Source of the DNA: Natronosalvus amylolyticus
Lineage (GTDB): Archaea; Halobacteriota; Halobacteria; Halobacteriales; Natrialbaceae
Assembly: GCF_024298845.1 (NCBI RefSeq)
Contig: NZ_CP101158.1
Span: 40,886-104,885, forward strand
Direction: 5' to 3'
DNA length: 64,000 bases
A program made the position numbers and the translations under genes. The first letter of the stretch is position 1. The number at the start of each line of letters is the position of its first letter. The notes below the pieces were generated by a model that saw only the letters and a program-made list of their open reading frames with translations, was not told the origin of the DNA and made no database searches. Positions 45,168 through 54,199 of the stretch are shown here, in pieces.

Positions 45168-46928
45168 ATGAAGGTACAGCCGAGAATATTGTTAATGCCC
45201 TGTAATGAGTGTGGTAACATCTTAGGAGTTTCAAACTCACATTCAGATCAAAGGGACAAGTTTCTCTTTTGCCCCAATTGCCTAGGACTAGACTTGGAAG
45301 CTCAACCAATAGTAACAGGTAAAACCAACTATTTAATCAATAAATCGCGATTCACTGTGGAAAACATACCTAAGGCATTACAAGATTATCGAAAACATGA
45401 TGTTCTATATTACCTTATAAGCAGGTTGAACAAAAGGAGTTATGATTTCTTTGATAGAAATGGTTTTCAGATTTTTGAATTCGGATATTTGGCACGATTG
45501 GTCCGAGGGGTACTTTGCTCAAACTACTCTGGCCAAAAACGTATAGAAAATTATTCAGGCTTTGACGAAGATATCACTATTCTTCGCAACAGCTATGCAA
45601 TTCTACAAAGATTGTATTTGGATGCCAACGATCAGTTCATATATTGTGAGAAAAAGGACGGTACATCTGTTGACGCCAATAGGTTCACCAAAGACTATTC
45701 GTTCATATATACTGAGAAGTGGCTTGCATTTCGACGTATCGCCGAATCAATGTTCTGTGCAGACTATGATGAGTATGAGATATTTTCCAAAGTTATGGAT
45801 GATATCAGGTATGAGATTGATTACAGATCAAGAGATACACCTGAAACAATAGAGGAGTTTGGGGACTACTGGTATGAATTAATTGTACAATTGAAAGTAA
45901 TTGCATCAGTTGATGAGATGATTAGTGGTGTATACTATTCAAACCTAACCCCTGAAATAACAATAAATTATATAAATGATTTCTTATCTAATTTAGATAA
46001 TTCTCTATCACTTGAACAAGCTAAGAATGCGGACAACGGTTATCCTGTGACTTTGGATAAGAAGACAGTTGAAAAGGCTGGAAAAGACGCTTTTGGCGGG
46101 TATTGGCCTGATGTACGAGATGAGGTGATTGTTAGTAAAAACAAACCAGAGGGACATCCGTTCTTATTCAAATTAGAACACACTGACCAGTTTTCAAAAG
46201 CGGATAGCACTGGGATGGCTACCGTTCGTAAAACGGCCTATTTATATCCACAACACTATGCCAGACTGATAAAATATCAAGTTTACCCACTACTTAGAAA
46301 TAAGAATGCAGGACCCACTGGGCACGAAATTATTAAATCCGCAACAGAGAAAAGAACGAAACGATATGAGGAAAATTTCTACAAATATCTTAAGCAACAT
46401 GCTCAAGAGTGCTATTTGAGACCTGAAATCACAGATTCGGATGGTAGTGAGTTGGACATTATATTGACAACGGATGATGAAGTCCACTTTATTGAATTGA
46501 AATTATTTGTTCCTACAATAAACCTCCGTGCATCAGATGGTCTGAGAGTCATTGACGAAAAGTTTGATCTTGAAATATTCAACGAAGAACCGACTACCGT
46601 CAATAGAAGCCCATCTGGCCCAACCCTCCCAGAAAAGATTGGAATGTGGTTGGACCTCGATGTAGACGACAGTTTCAATTCAGACAAATCAACACCTCTT
46701 GCTAAGGCAGCGAATAGAGTTACAGATCACTGGGAGGAAAATGACATAAAAGTGTACGTGGTGTCAAATTTAACTCCAACATACATTAAAAGACAAAACA
46801 TTGAATTTCTGACGGACGTTGAATACATTTCGATGTTTGAAAAAGACGAAACAGTGATCTCAGAACGGATCTTTGATGGACCGGTCACTAAGGTACCTGA
46901 CGAGAAAATCATTATCGAAGAAGATTGA
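45168..46928 (+). CDS. Zinc-finger protein with C-terminal PD-(D/E)XK-like nuclease domain
   Basis: The ATG at 45168 gives 586 residues. An N-terminal zinc knuckle (CNECGNILG... FCPNCLG, about 11-45) leads to a long helical middle. The C-terminal end has GSELDIILTTDDEVHFIELKL (about 490-510), the D...E-x-K pattern of PD-(D/E)XK nucleases, preceded by a helix EENFYKYLKQHAQE. GC is far lower than in neighbours, suggesting transfer. Sited in a defence island, it is a candidate stand-alone defence nuclease. Family unknown. Confidence 0.7.
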   Translation: MKVQPRILLMPCNECGNILGVSNSHSDQRDKFLFCPNCLGLDLEAQPIVTGKTNYLINKSRFTVENIPKALQDYRKHDVLYYLISRLNKRSYDFFDRNGFQIFEFGYLARLVRGVLCSNYSGQKRIENYSGFDEDITILRNSYAILQRLYLDANDQFIYCEKKDGTSVDANRFTKDYSFIYTEKWLAFRRIAESMFCADYDEYEIFSKVMDDIRYEIDYRSRDTPETIEEFGDYWYELIVQLKVIASVDEMISGVYYSNLTPEITINYINDFLSNLDNSLSLEQAKNADNGYPVTLDKKTVEKAGKDAFGGYWPDVRDEVIVSKNKPEGHPFLFKLEHTDQFSKADSTGMATVRKTAYLYPQHYARLIKYQVYPLLRNKNAGPTGHEIIKSATEKRTKRYEENFYKYLKQHAQECYLRPEITDSDGSELDIILTTDDEVHFIELKLFVPTINLRASDGLRVIDEKFDLEIFNEEPTTVNRSPSGPTLPEKIGMWLDLDVDDSFNSDKSTPLAKAANRVTDHWEENDIKVYVVSNLTPTYIKRQNIEFLTDVEYISMFEKDETVISERIFDGPVTKVPDEKIIIEED

Positions 46929-46944
46929 GCGGCATGTTCTCGTT

Positions 46945-49092
46945 TTAATACGCCTCGAGCGTCCCCTTCTCGTCCTTACTCAGATACGCCTCGATCTCCT
47001 CACGCCGCCACCCTAGCGGCGAGACTACACTCTCGGCTGCCCGCTTGGCCTCAGTCTCATACCACTCGTAATCCACCCGATCAATGGCCTCGTGAGGCAG
47101 CCGAACCCGCTCACGACCTCGCTTGGAATCATCCGCAACTACATATCGAACGTCCTGGCCGGGATGTTTCTCGAGGCCCAGCGCCTTGGCTCGCTCGAGC
47201 GCTGCAACCGAAAGCGTCGACTGCGTATACTCCTCGAGTCGCTTCGAACTACGCATTCGAACTTCGAGATCCCCACTCGAGACCTCACCCTCCCGCAACG
47301 CCTCGAGTTCCTGTTTCAACCGATCACACACCGCCTCCGGCGTTCGACACTCACCCAACACCTCGATCAACTCTCGCTGCAAATCCGCGATCCAGGTGGG
47401 CGTCGACCGCTGGCGACACTCTATCCCGCGATACTTGTACCCGCCATCGATTTTCGCGCCAAAATACTTCGTGAGCGCTCCGGCCTCGCTATCTCGCATT
47501 GGGACAAAGGCCACCCAGTCGAACTGGGCTTCGTACTCGAGGCGAATCCCAACACTCGCTGTAATCTCGCGGGCGAGCTGTCGAAGATCGGTCTGTTCAC
47601 AGTCGTCTCGAGCCTGGACCCAGAGACTATCGACGATGCCATGCACGACACGCCAGCCACCGGCCTCGAGTGCGTCTTTTGCCTCGAGCAAGATCTGGCG
47701 AGCGTAAGCGTTGATAGCCTCGTGGCACTCGATTCGCCCGAATTTGGCGTTCGAAAACCCCTGGTAGCCGAAACACGACACCAGTATCCACTTGATGGCT
47801 GCTGATTTGCGCTCGAGGGCCTCGCGTTCGTCGGGATCGTCATTCTCCCGAATTCGACGTTTGATTTCGTCTCGGTCACGGATCAGGGGCTCGAGTACGT
47901 CACAGAGATAGCCGCGTTCATCACACACTGAATAGCCTAACTCCGGTACATCAGCGCGGTCGCTATGGCAGTCACAACAGATGGTATCGGGCGAGACGTT
48001 TCGCTCGACGATGATATTGGGATACAGACTCGAGAAATCGAGTTCGTGAACGCCCTCGTGAAAGCCAACGTCGGGGGCGAACGTGAACCCACCTCGATCA
48101 GCCTGGTGTAGGGTTCGCATGGGTTTGAAAAACTCGTGACGCCACGAGCGCCACGGCGTCAACACACCTCGAGAGCGGGCTTCGTGGATCTGGATTGCCG
48201 TCAACACATTGCCGATAGACGCCCACGCAATCTCTTGCAGCGGCTTCGATGAGCGTCTCGCTAAATCCAGACAGCCCTCGAGTCCCGATTGGTCGTAAAA
48301 GAACATATTCGAGCGGTCGATAATCGCCCGGCCTGGAACGTTGTAGCGGGCCGGGGAGTGCCCAACCTGCCCGTAGCTTTCGAACGTCGACGCACCCGCG
48401 AGCGTTTGATACCCACCGAAGGGACCTCGCCCTAACTCGAAATCGGCGTAGCCATACTCGGTCGCTGTTGCGTACAGTTTTGGGGCGAGTTGACTATTCG
48501 AGAGTACCAACACATCGGGGTCGATGGCCTCGAGCGTCTCCTGAACGGCCACGATGGCTTTCTCGGCATCCCCGTTAGCTTCGACCGTCGTTTCTTCGTC
48601 AGGGACGGTCACGGAGATGGTCTCGAGAATATCGTCCGTGAGCGCCGTCTCTGGGGCGCTGATTTCGACCGTTCGCAGGTCGCGTTCGGGCGTCGGCGTC
48701 TGGCCTGTCTCGAGGCAATACCGGAACTCCTGCGAGAAATCCACATTGTAGCAGGTGATCGAACCCGGTTTGCCACGGCCTCGAAGCCAGCGAGCGAGTT
48801 CGTCGACGCCCGCGATATCGGCGACGTCGATTGTGACGACTAGCTCTGGCCCTTCGCGAAAGCCACGGCGTAAACGCTCGAGTGCTGTATCGACGGTCAG
48901 CGGGTGTCGCTCGAGTGCTGCGAGCAGTGACTCGAAGGTTTCCTCACCTCGATCTTCGGGGATGGCGTAGATCGTCGGCTTGTATGAGGAGTTCTCGAGA
49001 CGCTCGAGGCCATCCCCCGTATCGGTGGCGTGCCATTCAACGACGCTATCGGTGAGATAGTCGACTTTGAACAGGCCGTTAGGCATCGACAT
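46945..49092 (-). CDS. polB: Family B DNA polymerase (PolB2-like) with altered motif C
   Basis: The ATG at 49092 gives 715 residues; ATG 49086 is possible. Motif A is LDFSSLYPNIIV (about 355), motif B KWILVSCFGYQGFSNAKFG (about 445). Motif C reads HGIVDSLWV where active enzymes have GDTDS, so one of the two Asp is lost. The exonuclease region is diverged, with no intact Exo I seen. It overlaps the small gene upstream and follows a RecA-like gene. A weakened polymerase used in repair or bypass is inferred. Confidence 0.88.
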   Translation of the reverse strand: MSMPNGLFKVDYLTDSVVEWHATDTGDGLERLENSSYKPTIYAIPEDRGEETFESLLAALERHPLTVDTALERLRRGFREGPELVVTIDVADIAGVDELARWLRGRGKPGSITCYNVDFSQEFRYCLETGQTPTPERDLRTVEISAPETALTDDILETISVTVPDEETTVEANGDAEKAIVAVQETLEAIDPDVLVLSNSQLAPKLYATATEYGYADFELGRGPFGGYQTLAGASTFESYGQVGHSPARYNVPGRAIIDRSNMFFYDQSGLEGCLDLARRSSKPLQEIAWASIGNVLTAIQIHEARSRGVLTPWRSWRHEFFKPMRTLHQADRGGFTFAPDVGFHEGVHELDFSSLYPNIIVERNVSPDTICCDCHSDRADVPELGYSVCDERGYLCDVLEPLIRDRDEIKRRIRENDDPDEREALERKSAAIKWILVSCFGYQGFSNAKFGRIECHEAINAYARQILLEAKDALEAGGWRVVHGIVDSLWVQARDDCEQTDLRQLAREITASVGIRLEYEAQFDWVAFVPMRDSEAGALTKYFGAKIDGGYKYRGIECRQRSTPTWIADLQRELIEVLGECRTPEAVCDRLKQELEALREGEVSSGDLEVRMRSSKRLEEYTQSTLSVAALERAKALGLEKHPGQDVRYVVADDSKRGRERVRLPHEAIDRVDYEWYETEAKRAAESVVSPLGWRREEIEAYLSKDEKGTLEAY

Positions 49093-49420
49093 TAGCCGGT
49101 TCCTCCGCTCGATCTGAGTGTTTCTCGGCAGTCTCGGCACTCTCGAGCGCTTCGAGCGTCTCGAGTGCCTGCTGTAACTCCTCGAGTTCGGCTTCGAATT
49201 CCTGGAGGTGGCGTTCGTGCTCGAGAGCGATTGAGAGCAAGATGGCGGGCATCGGGTCGGTGGGATTCTGGTGACCTGACGCGTCGGCGTGAGCGCGGGC
49301 GTATTCGAACAGTCGGTCGAAGTGCTCCTGGTGATCGTATCGCAACGCCCGGCGGTAGGTCGCCCACTGCTCTTCGAGATGGCGCAGTTGGTCGCGAAAC
49401 GTTGGATTCGTCCGACCCAT
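49079..49420 (-). CDS. Small coiled-coil protein of the polB operon
   Basis: The ATG at 49420 gives 113 residues. It has basic helical segments (FRDQLRHLEEQWATYRRALR) and an acidic C-terminal coiled coil (LQEFEAELEELQQALETLEA). It starts 1 base after the RecA-like gene and overlaps polB, so the three form one unit. It may bridge the polymerase and the ATPase; this is inference. Confidence 0.72.
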   Translation of the reverse strand: MGRTNPTFRDQLRHLEEQWATYRRALRYDHQEHFDRLFEYARAHADASGHQNPTDPMPAILLSIALEHERHLQEFEAELEELQQALETLEALESAETAEKHSDRAEEPANVDA

Positions 49421-49421
49421 C

Positions 49422-50147
49422 TCAGACCACCGTCGTGGTTTCGGGTGAAATTGGCTGGGCCAGCCGGTACAGTGGTTCGCGGGCTTTGAGAACTTGCTCC
49501 CAGAACGCGAGCGTCGTCTGCACCCAGCCGTTACCTTCGGGATAGACGAGCGTCTCGAATTCCTCGCCAATGAATCGCGGCCCCATCCCCGTCGAAACGC
49601 ACTCGAGGTGTTGGCTGGCACAGTTCGCGATTGGCTCTGCAAACGTATCGTCGCGAACGCGTGTCGTGAGGACAGGTATCTCGAGGCGTCGAGCAACGCC
49701 TGCGAGCGTGGCGAGCGCGTCCATCAGCATGGTTTGGCCTTCCCCGTCGTAGAGATCGGTATCACGGTAGTGGTGATCGAGCGCTGGCACAACGATCAGG
49801 CCGGGTTGGTCGACTTCGGAACTCCGTTCGAGGCGTTCGACGAGCGTCTCGAGTAACGCAGCGTGCTGGTAGGCGGTGAATCCACGGGCGATAGCAATGC
49901 GGTCGAGGATTCGGTCGCTCGGTGCGATATCCGTCAGTGGGCGTGTACTGCCAAAGCCCCGACTGTCGATCCACGTTGCCCGTGTATTCTCGAGCAAGAC
50001 GTGATCGACGACCAGGGCGTGCAGCGCACCCCGGAGTGTCGATCTGGAGTCGGGCGTCTCGAGTAAGACGAGGCCGGACTCAAGTGGTGGGAGTTCGGGA
50101 AACTCGAGACGGTCATCATCTGGTGGTATCGCTGTATCAGTTCCCAT
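49422..50147 (-). CDS. RadA/RecA-like protein with degenerate P-loop
   Basis: The 241-residue protein matches the layout of haloarchaeal RadA/RadB paralogs. RIAIARGFTAYQHAALLETL recalls the RadA ARAFNS-type segment, and GLIVVPALDHHYRDTDLY follows at the Walker B place. The Walker A position reads LLETPDSRSTLRG, without GKT, so ATP hydrolysis is unlikely. It is first in the operon with polB and resembles the role of bacterial ImuA, by analogy only. Confidence 0.72.
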   Translation of the reverse strand: MGTDTAIPPDDDRLEFPELPPLESGLVLLETPDSRSTLRGALHALVVDHVLLENTRATWIDSRGFGSTRPLTDIAPSDRILDRIAIARGFTAYQHAALLETLVERLERSSEVDQPGLIVVPALDHHYRDTDLYDGEGQTMLMDALATLAGVARRLEIPVLTTRVRDDTFAEPIANCASQHLECVSTGMGPRFIGEEFETLVYPEGNGWVQTTLAFWEQVLKAREPLYRLAQPISPETTTVV

Positions 50148-50399
50148 ACTCGAAAGTCAGTGCAGTAGGGATTAAACGCGGCGAGGGGGTGTTCGGAAAT
50201 TCGGATAATTCGTTTGGTTGGTGGATTCTTGCTCGAGAGCGTCTGTAAAGTCGGTTTGTGAAGATCAGTATCCGAAAACCGATGTTCGGTTATCTGAATA
50301 ACTGATGGACGGTGTGTTATAGTGGTGCTTGCATCGATCAGTAGAGATGCACGCTGGACAAGGAAAGACCCATCAGTGCATAGGTAATATTTTTATAAT

Positions 50400-50618
50400 A
50401 TGGTGAACGGTAATTCTCACTCAAGAAGGGGACTCAGCTTTATTTTCGTCTTCGCACTTCTTGTACTTCTCCTAATAGCCTCAAGAGGCGCTATGGGGGC
50501 CGTATATGCGTATTTTTCTAACGTCAACTGGGCGGCTGGCCTACTATTCCTCATACTTACAAGTATAATCCCTGTTTGGCTTGTTCTCCGATACGTTGGT
50601 TCTCACGGTGAGGAGTAA
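50400..50618 (+). CDS. Small two-span membrane protein
   Basis: The 72-residue protein has spans LSFIFVFALLVLLLIAS and WAAGLLFLILTSIIPVWLVL. A TTTTTATAA lies right before the ATG, too close to be its TATA box, so the start may be further downstream (ATG codon 32). The 50148-50399 spacer has no gene. Confidence 0.55.
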   Translation: MVNGNSHSRRGLSFIFVFALLVLLLIASRGAMGAVYAYFSNVNWAAGLLFLILTSIIPVWLVLRYVGSHGEE

Positions 50619-50692
50619 AATCCCTGTACTGCTCGTGTTTGCAATCCGAACGAACTCTTCCAAACACGCTCGGTGGCCGAGAACAGTCTGAG

Positions 50693-50815
50693 TTACCCCC
50701 AGATCATGAACCCGCCGACGAAAACTGCCGCTGTGAGTGTAAAGATCAATCCTGCAAGCATGAGTCGTAGCTTTACTTCTAGCGATGTCAATGTGTCCCC
50801 CCGTCCCCCGTACAC
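50693..50815 (-). CDS. Small membrane protein (40 aa)
   Basis: A GTG-start frame encodes VYGGRGDTLTSLEVKLRLML then AGLIFTLTAAVFVGGFMIWG, a single membrane span. It makes better protein sense than the overlapping plus-strand frame. Function unknown. Confidence 0.5.
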   Translation of the reverse strand: MYGGRGDTLTSLEVKLRLMLAGLIFTLTAAVFVGGFMIWG

Positions 50816-50957
50816 CGAATCGACAGTTCGAGCCCCCCAGCCCGTTCTGTTGCTACCGCGTCACTTCGGTGTGGACATCTAAACAATAGACTCCAGTGTA
50901 CATAGGTATATTGTAATTGTTATACTAACAAACAAGTTAACATACCAAAACCTAAGG

Positions 50958-50988
50958 CTTTATCTAACCCGCTTGGGTTAGTGACTCT
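50958..50988 (+). promoter_or_regulatory. Leaderless promoter with operator-like dyad
   Basis: The TATA-like CTTTATC (50958) is followed by CTAACCC-gctt-GGGTTAG (50964-50981). The start codon lies about 27 bases from the TATA box. The dyad lies where a bound repressor would block initiation, so the PadR-like product may control itself. Confidence 0.55.
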
Positions 50989-51264
50989 ATGTACGATTTG
51001 ACCGGTTTTCAGCGCGATTTGTTGTATGTGGCGGCAGGAGTCGACGAATCGCACGGTCTCGCAATCAAAGCAGAGATGGAAGCATACTACGAAAACGAAG
51101 TGTTCACTGGGCGTCTCTACCCAAATCTGGACGAACTCGCAGACAAAGGATTACTGGAAAAAGAAGCGGCCGACCGACGCACCAACAGTTACACGATCAC
51201 CCGGCGAGGACGACGGGAACTCAAGGCTCGGCGTGAATGGGAGTCACAGTACGTTGGTTTCTGA
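50989..51264 (+). CDS. PadR-like winged-helix regulator
   Basis: The 91-residue protein has the PadR pattern: FQRDLLYVAAGVDESHGLAI, then YYENEVFTGRLYPNLDELADKGLL, then a wing DRRTNSYTITRRGRRELKAR. PadR proteins bind dyads as dimers. It precedes the long operon starting at 51396 and has a dyad in its own promoter, so it is a likely local regulator. Confidence 0.85.
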   Translation: MYDLTGFQRDLLYVAAGVDESHGLAIKAEMEAYYENEVFTGRLYPNLDELADKGLLEKEAADRRTNSYTITRRGRRELKARREWESQYVGF

Positions 51265-51329
51265 ACACGCATTATACATAATTCTGTGGCGTCGGACATT
51301 GAGCACACAAATGTTGGTGGTCCGTAAGA

Positions 51330-51348
51330 TTTTAATGTAGTACTACAT
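51330..51348 (+). promoter_or_regulatory. Promoter-overlapping palindrome ATGTAGTACTACAT
   Basis: The perfect 14-bp palindrome (51335-51348) abuts a TATA-like TTTTAA (51331-51335), about 50 bases before the first gene of the operon. The core recurs at 19685-19700. Confidence 0.55.
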
Positions 51349-51395
51349 CGGAACAAACGAGACTCGAGGCAAACTCTCGAGTCCGAAATCGAACG

Positions 51396-51749
51396 ATGGC
51401 ACACCCCAAGCACCACTATAGCGATAGCGACGTATCGACTGCGACGACGACTGCAACCATTGCCAGACCCGGTGGCGACGAAACGCTGTCACTCGAGGAT
51501 ATCGAAGACGGCGAACTGATTCGTTGTGTGAACCCGGCCTACGAGGACCTAACATGGTTCTACGGCTTCGACGGCAACGGAACCCTGTGTACCTATCACG
51601 AGATGGAAGGCTACGCTGAAAGCCGGACGACCACTCGTAAGAAGGCTGAATCGTCGATTGAACACGAACAGATTCAGGTCGATATCGTCGACCGCGAGAC
51701 GCTCGAGGAGTACCAACAGGGCGCTCTCGAGAGCGAGGAGGGCCGGTAA
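51396..51749 (+). CDS. Hypothetical protein, first gene of the long small-protein operon
   Basis: The 117-residue acidic protein has a Thr/Ala-rich start and a beta-rich centre (DGELIRCVNPAYEDLTWFYG). No family is recognised. It is separated by one base from the next gene. Confidence 0.68.
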   Translation: MAHPKHHYSDSDVSTATTTATIARPGGDETLSLEDIEDGELIRCVNPAYEDLTWFYGFDGNGTLCTYHEMEGYAESRTTTRKKAESSIEHEQIQVDIVDRETLEEYQQGALESEEGR

Positions 51750-51750
51750 G

Positions 51751-52167
51751 ATGTCGGTCGAAATCGAGACACCGTATCCCGTGACGGGAGAAATCGAGTT
51801 GACGCCTTACGGCTACTCCCTTTCGCTCCCATGCGAGACTGAATGGATTACCGAACACGAGAACGGTGACCTGGCCGGGTGTGCAGCCGCCGATATTCGT
51901 CGTCAACACGGCGTTGGCGCGACTGTCGAAGTAACCTGGCGGGCAAACGGACGGTACGATATCGGAGCAGTGACGGACAAATCCGAACGCCTGAAACTCG
52001 AGGAGAGCCCCATCGACACAGCCTGTATCGAAACCAACGATGGCGTCTTATTGAAAGTCGATGGCAACGTCGTCGAAACCGATCAGTCGGCGGCAAAGCT
52101 GCTCGCGAACGAAATCATCGAAACGCTCGAGTTACATGTCGCTGGCGACAGCGACGGGGCTCGATAA
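51751..52167 (+). CDS. Hypothetical protein
   Basis: The ATG at 51751 gives 138 residues, mostly short strands ([20 protein letters not shown]) with a helical end. The stop TAA overlaps the next ATG (TAATG). No family is recognised. Confidence 0.66.
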   Translation: MSVEIETPYPVTGEIELTPYGYSLSLPCETEWITEHENGDLAGCAAADIRRQHGVGATVEVTWRANGRYDIGAVTDKSERLKLEESPIDTACIETNDGVLLKVDGNVVETDQSAAKLLANEIIETLELHVAGDSDGAR

Positions 52168-52934
52168 TGGCCGAAAGCAACATGGAACGCGTCTCGCTTC
52201 GCATTCCAAAAGCGAATCTCGAGGCTATCGAGCAGATGGTCGAGGATGGCGTGTTTCCGAATCGGTCGGAAGCCCTCCGATCGGGCGTCGTCTCGGTGAT
52301 CAACGAACACGCAGCCCGGCCACCGATCGAAGCCGATGGCTCTGGCATACTCGACAGCAAAGAGGAACAGAGTCGGCGGGAGCGAACGCGGGAGAAATAC
52401 GGGACGCTCAACCCCAGCGGTGCGTTGCTCGCCAGCGACGAAGCCCTACGGTCGGAACTCCCAGCGGTGTTGGCAAACTCCCAGGCTGATGGCGCTCGAA
52501 TCATGAAGGCCAACGGCACACAGAATACGGCCGCTATCGAGTTGACCTATCACGTCGACGGGCGACTCGGTTCGCGGGTGTTCGGCCTCGAGCGAGATAG
52601 CGGCGACGTCCATCCCGACGACGTTCGTATCGTCCAACTCGGACAGACGTACGTGGCTCTCGAGCCCGGTGCGACCGTCCGTGATCTATACGCTCGGTCG
52701 ATGGGGCTCACGTCGGGTGGCTACCCGGAGACGCTCGAGGACGCACTCTCGACGATAGCCGTGATTCGCGAGAGCGATTTCAACGAACTCGAGATGCCAC
52801 ATCCTGACGATTACGTACCCTACAATCTCGAGTGTATCGGGGACGAGGCGGTGTTGTGTACCCACCTGGTGCCTGCGTCCGAACAGCCGGTGTATCCAGA
52901 GGGACTCGAGGATTCCGGGGTGACTGAATCATGA
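52167..52934 (+). CDS. Ribbon-helix-helix DNA-binding protein with large C-terminal domain
   Basis: The 255-residue protein starts [20 protein letters not shown] (after MAESN), then [20 protein letters not shown], a textbook ribbon-helix-helix domain (residues 6-45). The remaining ~200 residues are a separate domain ([20 protein letters not shown]) that may sense a ligand or partner. It is a candidate regulator or partition-type protein. Confidence 0.82.
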   Translation: MAESNMERVSLRIPKANLEAIEQMVEDGVFPNRSEALRSGVVSVINEHAARPPIEADGSGILDSKEEQSRRERTREKYGTLNPSGALLASDEALRSELPAVLANSQADGARIMKANGTQNTAAIELTYHVDGRLGSRVFGLERDSGDVHPDDVRIVQLGQTYVALEPGATVRDLYARSMGLTSGGYPETLEDALSTIAVIRESDFNELEMPHPDDYVPYNLECIGDEAVLCTHLVPASEQPVYPEGLEDSGVTES

Positions 52935-53230
52935 ACGTGCCTCTGAAGTGTCGTCACGACCCGGAACTCGAGAGTTCCTGCCCAAAACTGAAAGGGAATG
53001 GACCCTTTGAGGTTTACCACGGTGGTGGTGGACGATACCACGGTACTGATGGTGGTTTTCGTGGTGATAGCCCTGCCCTGGTATGGGTGCTAATTACTTT
53101 CCAAGGCGGTATTGACTCTCTTTCGTATGCATATCAATCAGTGAGGAAGGACGTAATATTGCCACCGCTTCGACGATGTGTCGTTCTGAACAAGGATAGT
53201 GGTCGGTCAACTCGAGGCGGATCGGCATGA
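52931..53230 (+). CDS. Doubtful hypothetical protein, partly degenerate
   Basis: The frame starts by ATGA overlap with a sensible N-terminus ([20 protein letters not shown]). It then passes through a Gly/His-rich, lower-complexity middle and ends GGSA just as a neighbour at 54763 does, overlapping the next ATG. Codon use falls off after about residue 27, so part may be inserted or decayed. Confidence 0.4.
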   Translation: MNVPLKCRHDPELESSCPKLKGNGPFEVYHGGGGRYHGTDGGFRGDSPALVWVLITFQGGIDSLSYAYQSVRKDVILPPLRRCVVLNKDSGRSTRGGSA

Positions 53231-53715
53231 GCGAGCACGCAACGCATGAAGACGATAGTGAGCAAACTATATCCGAAGGTACCGTACTTCGGAAGAAAGA
53301 CACAGGCGACGAGTATCAGCTTGTTGACGACGATGCACTTGGTATCGTCGCCACCGAGATAGGTGACCGAACGCTTTCGGATGAGCAGGCTCCCGAAGTG
53401 GGCGACGACTGCATTCGTCCGAATTGCGACGGTACGGTAAAGGACGTTAATGGTCGGCGCTGGTGTAGTGAGGGTTGTTTAGAGTGGTTACGAACGACCC
53501 CTGCACAGGGCGACGAGTGCGATAAATACGGCGACAAATGCGACGGTCACCTCGATGTGACTGTCAACGACAATGGCCAAGTCAACCATAAATGTGACAC
53601 CTGCTCGAGAGAGGGATGGTCGGCAGAGATCACGTGGCGAGAGTCTTGGCTCCCCTTCTACGACCGCAACGTAGAGACGGGCAGTGAGCATTCTGAACGG
53701 GGTGACTCGAGGTGA
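53227..53715 (+). CDS. Cysteine-rich zinc-ribbon-like protein
   Basis: The 162-residue protein has several metal-binding pairs: CIRPNCDGTV with WCSEGC (about 60-82), and CDKYGDKCDGH with CDTC (about 98-128). This suggests two zinc ribbons. It begins with [12 protein letters not shown], similar to the gene start at 54170. It overlaps its neighbours by 4 bases. Confidence 0.72.
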   Translation: MSEHATHEDDSEQTISEGTVLRKKDTGDEYQLVDDDALGIVATEIGDRTLSDEQAPEVGDDCIRPNCDGTVKDVNGRRWCSEGCLEWLRTTPAQGDECDKYGDKCDGHLDVTVNDNGQVNHKCDTCSREGWSAEITWRESWLPFYDRNVETGSEHSERGDSR

Positions 53716-54173
53716 GTACCAACGCCGATTCAGACCCACTCGAGACCCTATTCGGAGACGAAGCCGACCGGCCCGATGAAATCGAACTCGAGGACGCCAC
53801 TGTCGACACCAAGCTGTTCCACGAGCGCCTGACCCAACTGGCTCAGGCTGCCGAAAGCCTCGAGACACTCGCCACGGATCTACGAGCGCTTCAACGCTCC
53901 GGGCTAACCGATGAGGACGTAGTAGACTTGCTGTACGGTCGCAATGCCAGTCTGACGAAAGAGTCGATTCGAACGACCCTCGAGACGACTGACGAGATTA
54001 TCCAGGCGCTCGAGGGCGAAAAACGCGTTCGTAAACGGGAGTTGTTGATCGGGCTGCTGTACGATCAGACCGATCTAGGGAAACGCGAGACAGAGAGTGT
54101 CGTCGAAGAACTCGAGGCACTCGTCGAGCGCTATGGGTACGACGACCTCCGAAACGGAGGTGATTCGGAGTGA
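53712..54173 (+). CDS. Helical acidic protein
   Basis: The GTG start overlaps the previous stop (GTGA). The 153-residue protein is nearly all helix, with a coiled coil (LTQLAQAAESLETLATDLRA) and ERYGYDDLRNGGDSE at the end. No family is recognised. Confidence 0.68.
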   Translation: MSTNADSDPLETLFGDEADRPDEIELEDATVDTKLFHERLTQLAQAAESLETLATDLRALQRSGLTDEDVVDLLYGRNASLTKESIRTTLETTDEIIQALEGEKRVRKRELLIGLLYDQTDLGKRETESVVEELEALVERYGYDDLRNGGDSE

Positions 54174-54199
54174 GCGAGAACGCTACGCAAGAAGACGGA

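Noticed and set aside
50673..50882. 69-codon plus-strand frame
   Set aside because: The opposite strand has a cleaner membrane-protein frame, and the plus frame has an unlikely composition (many Ser and Pro, basic).
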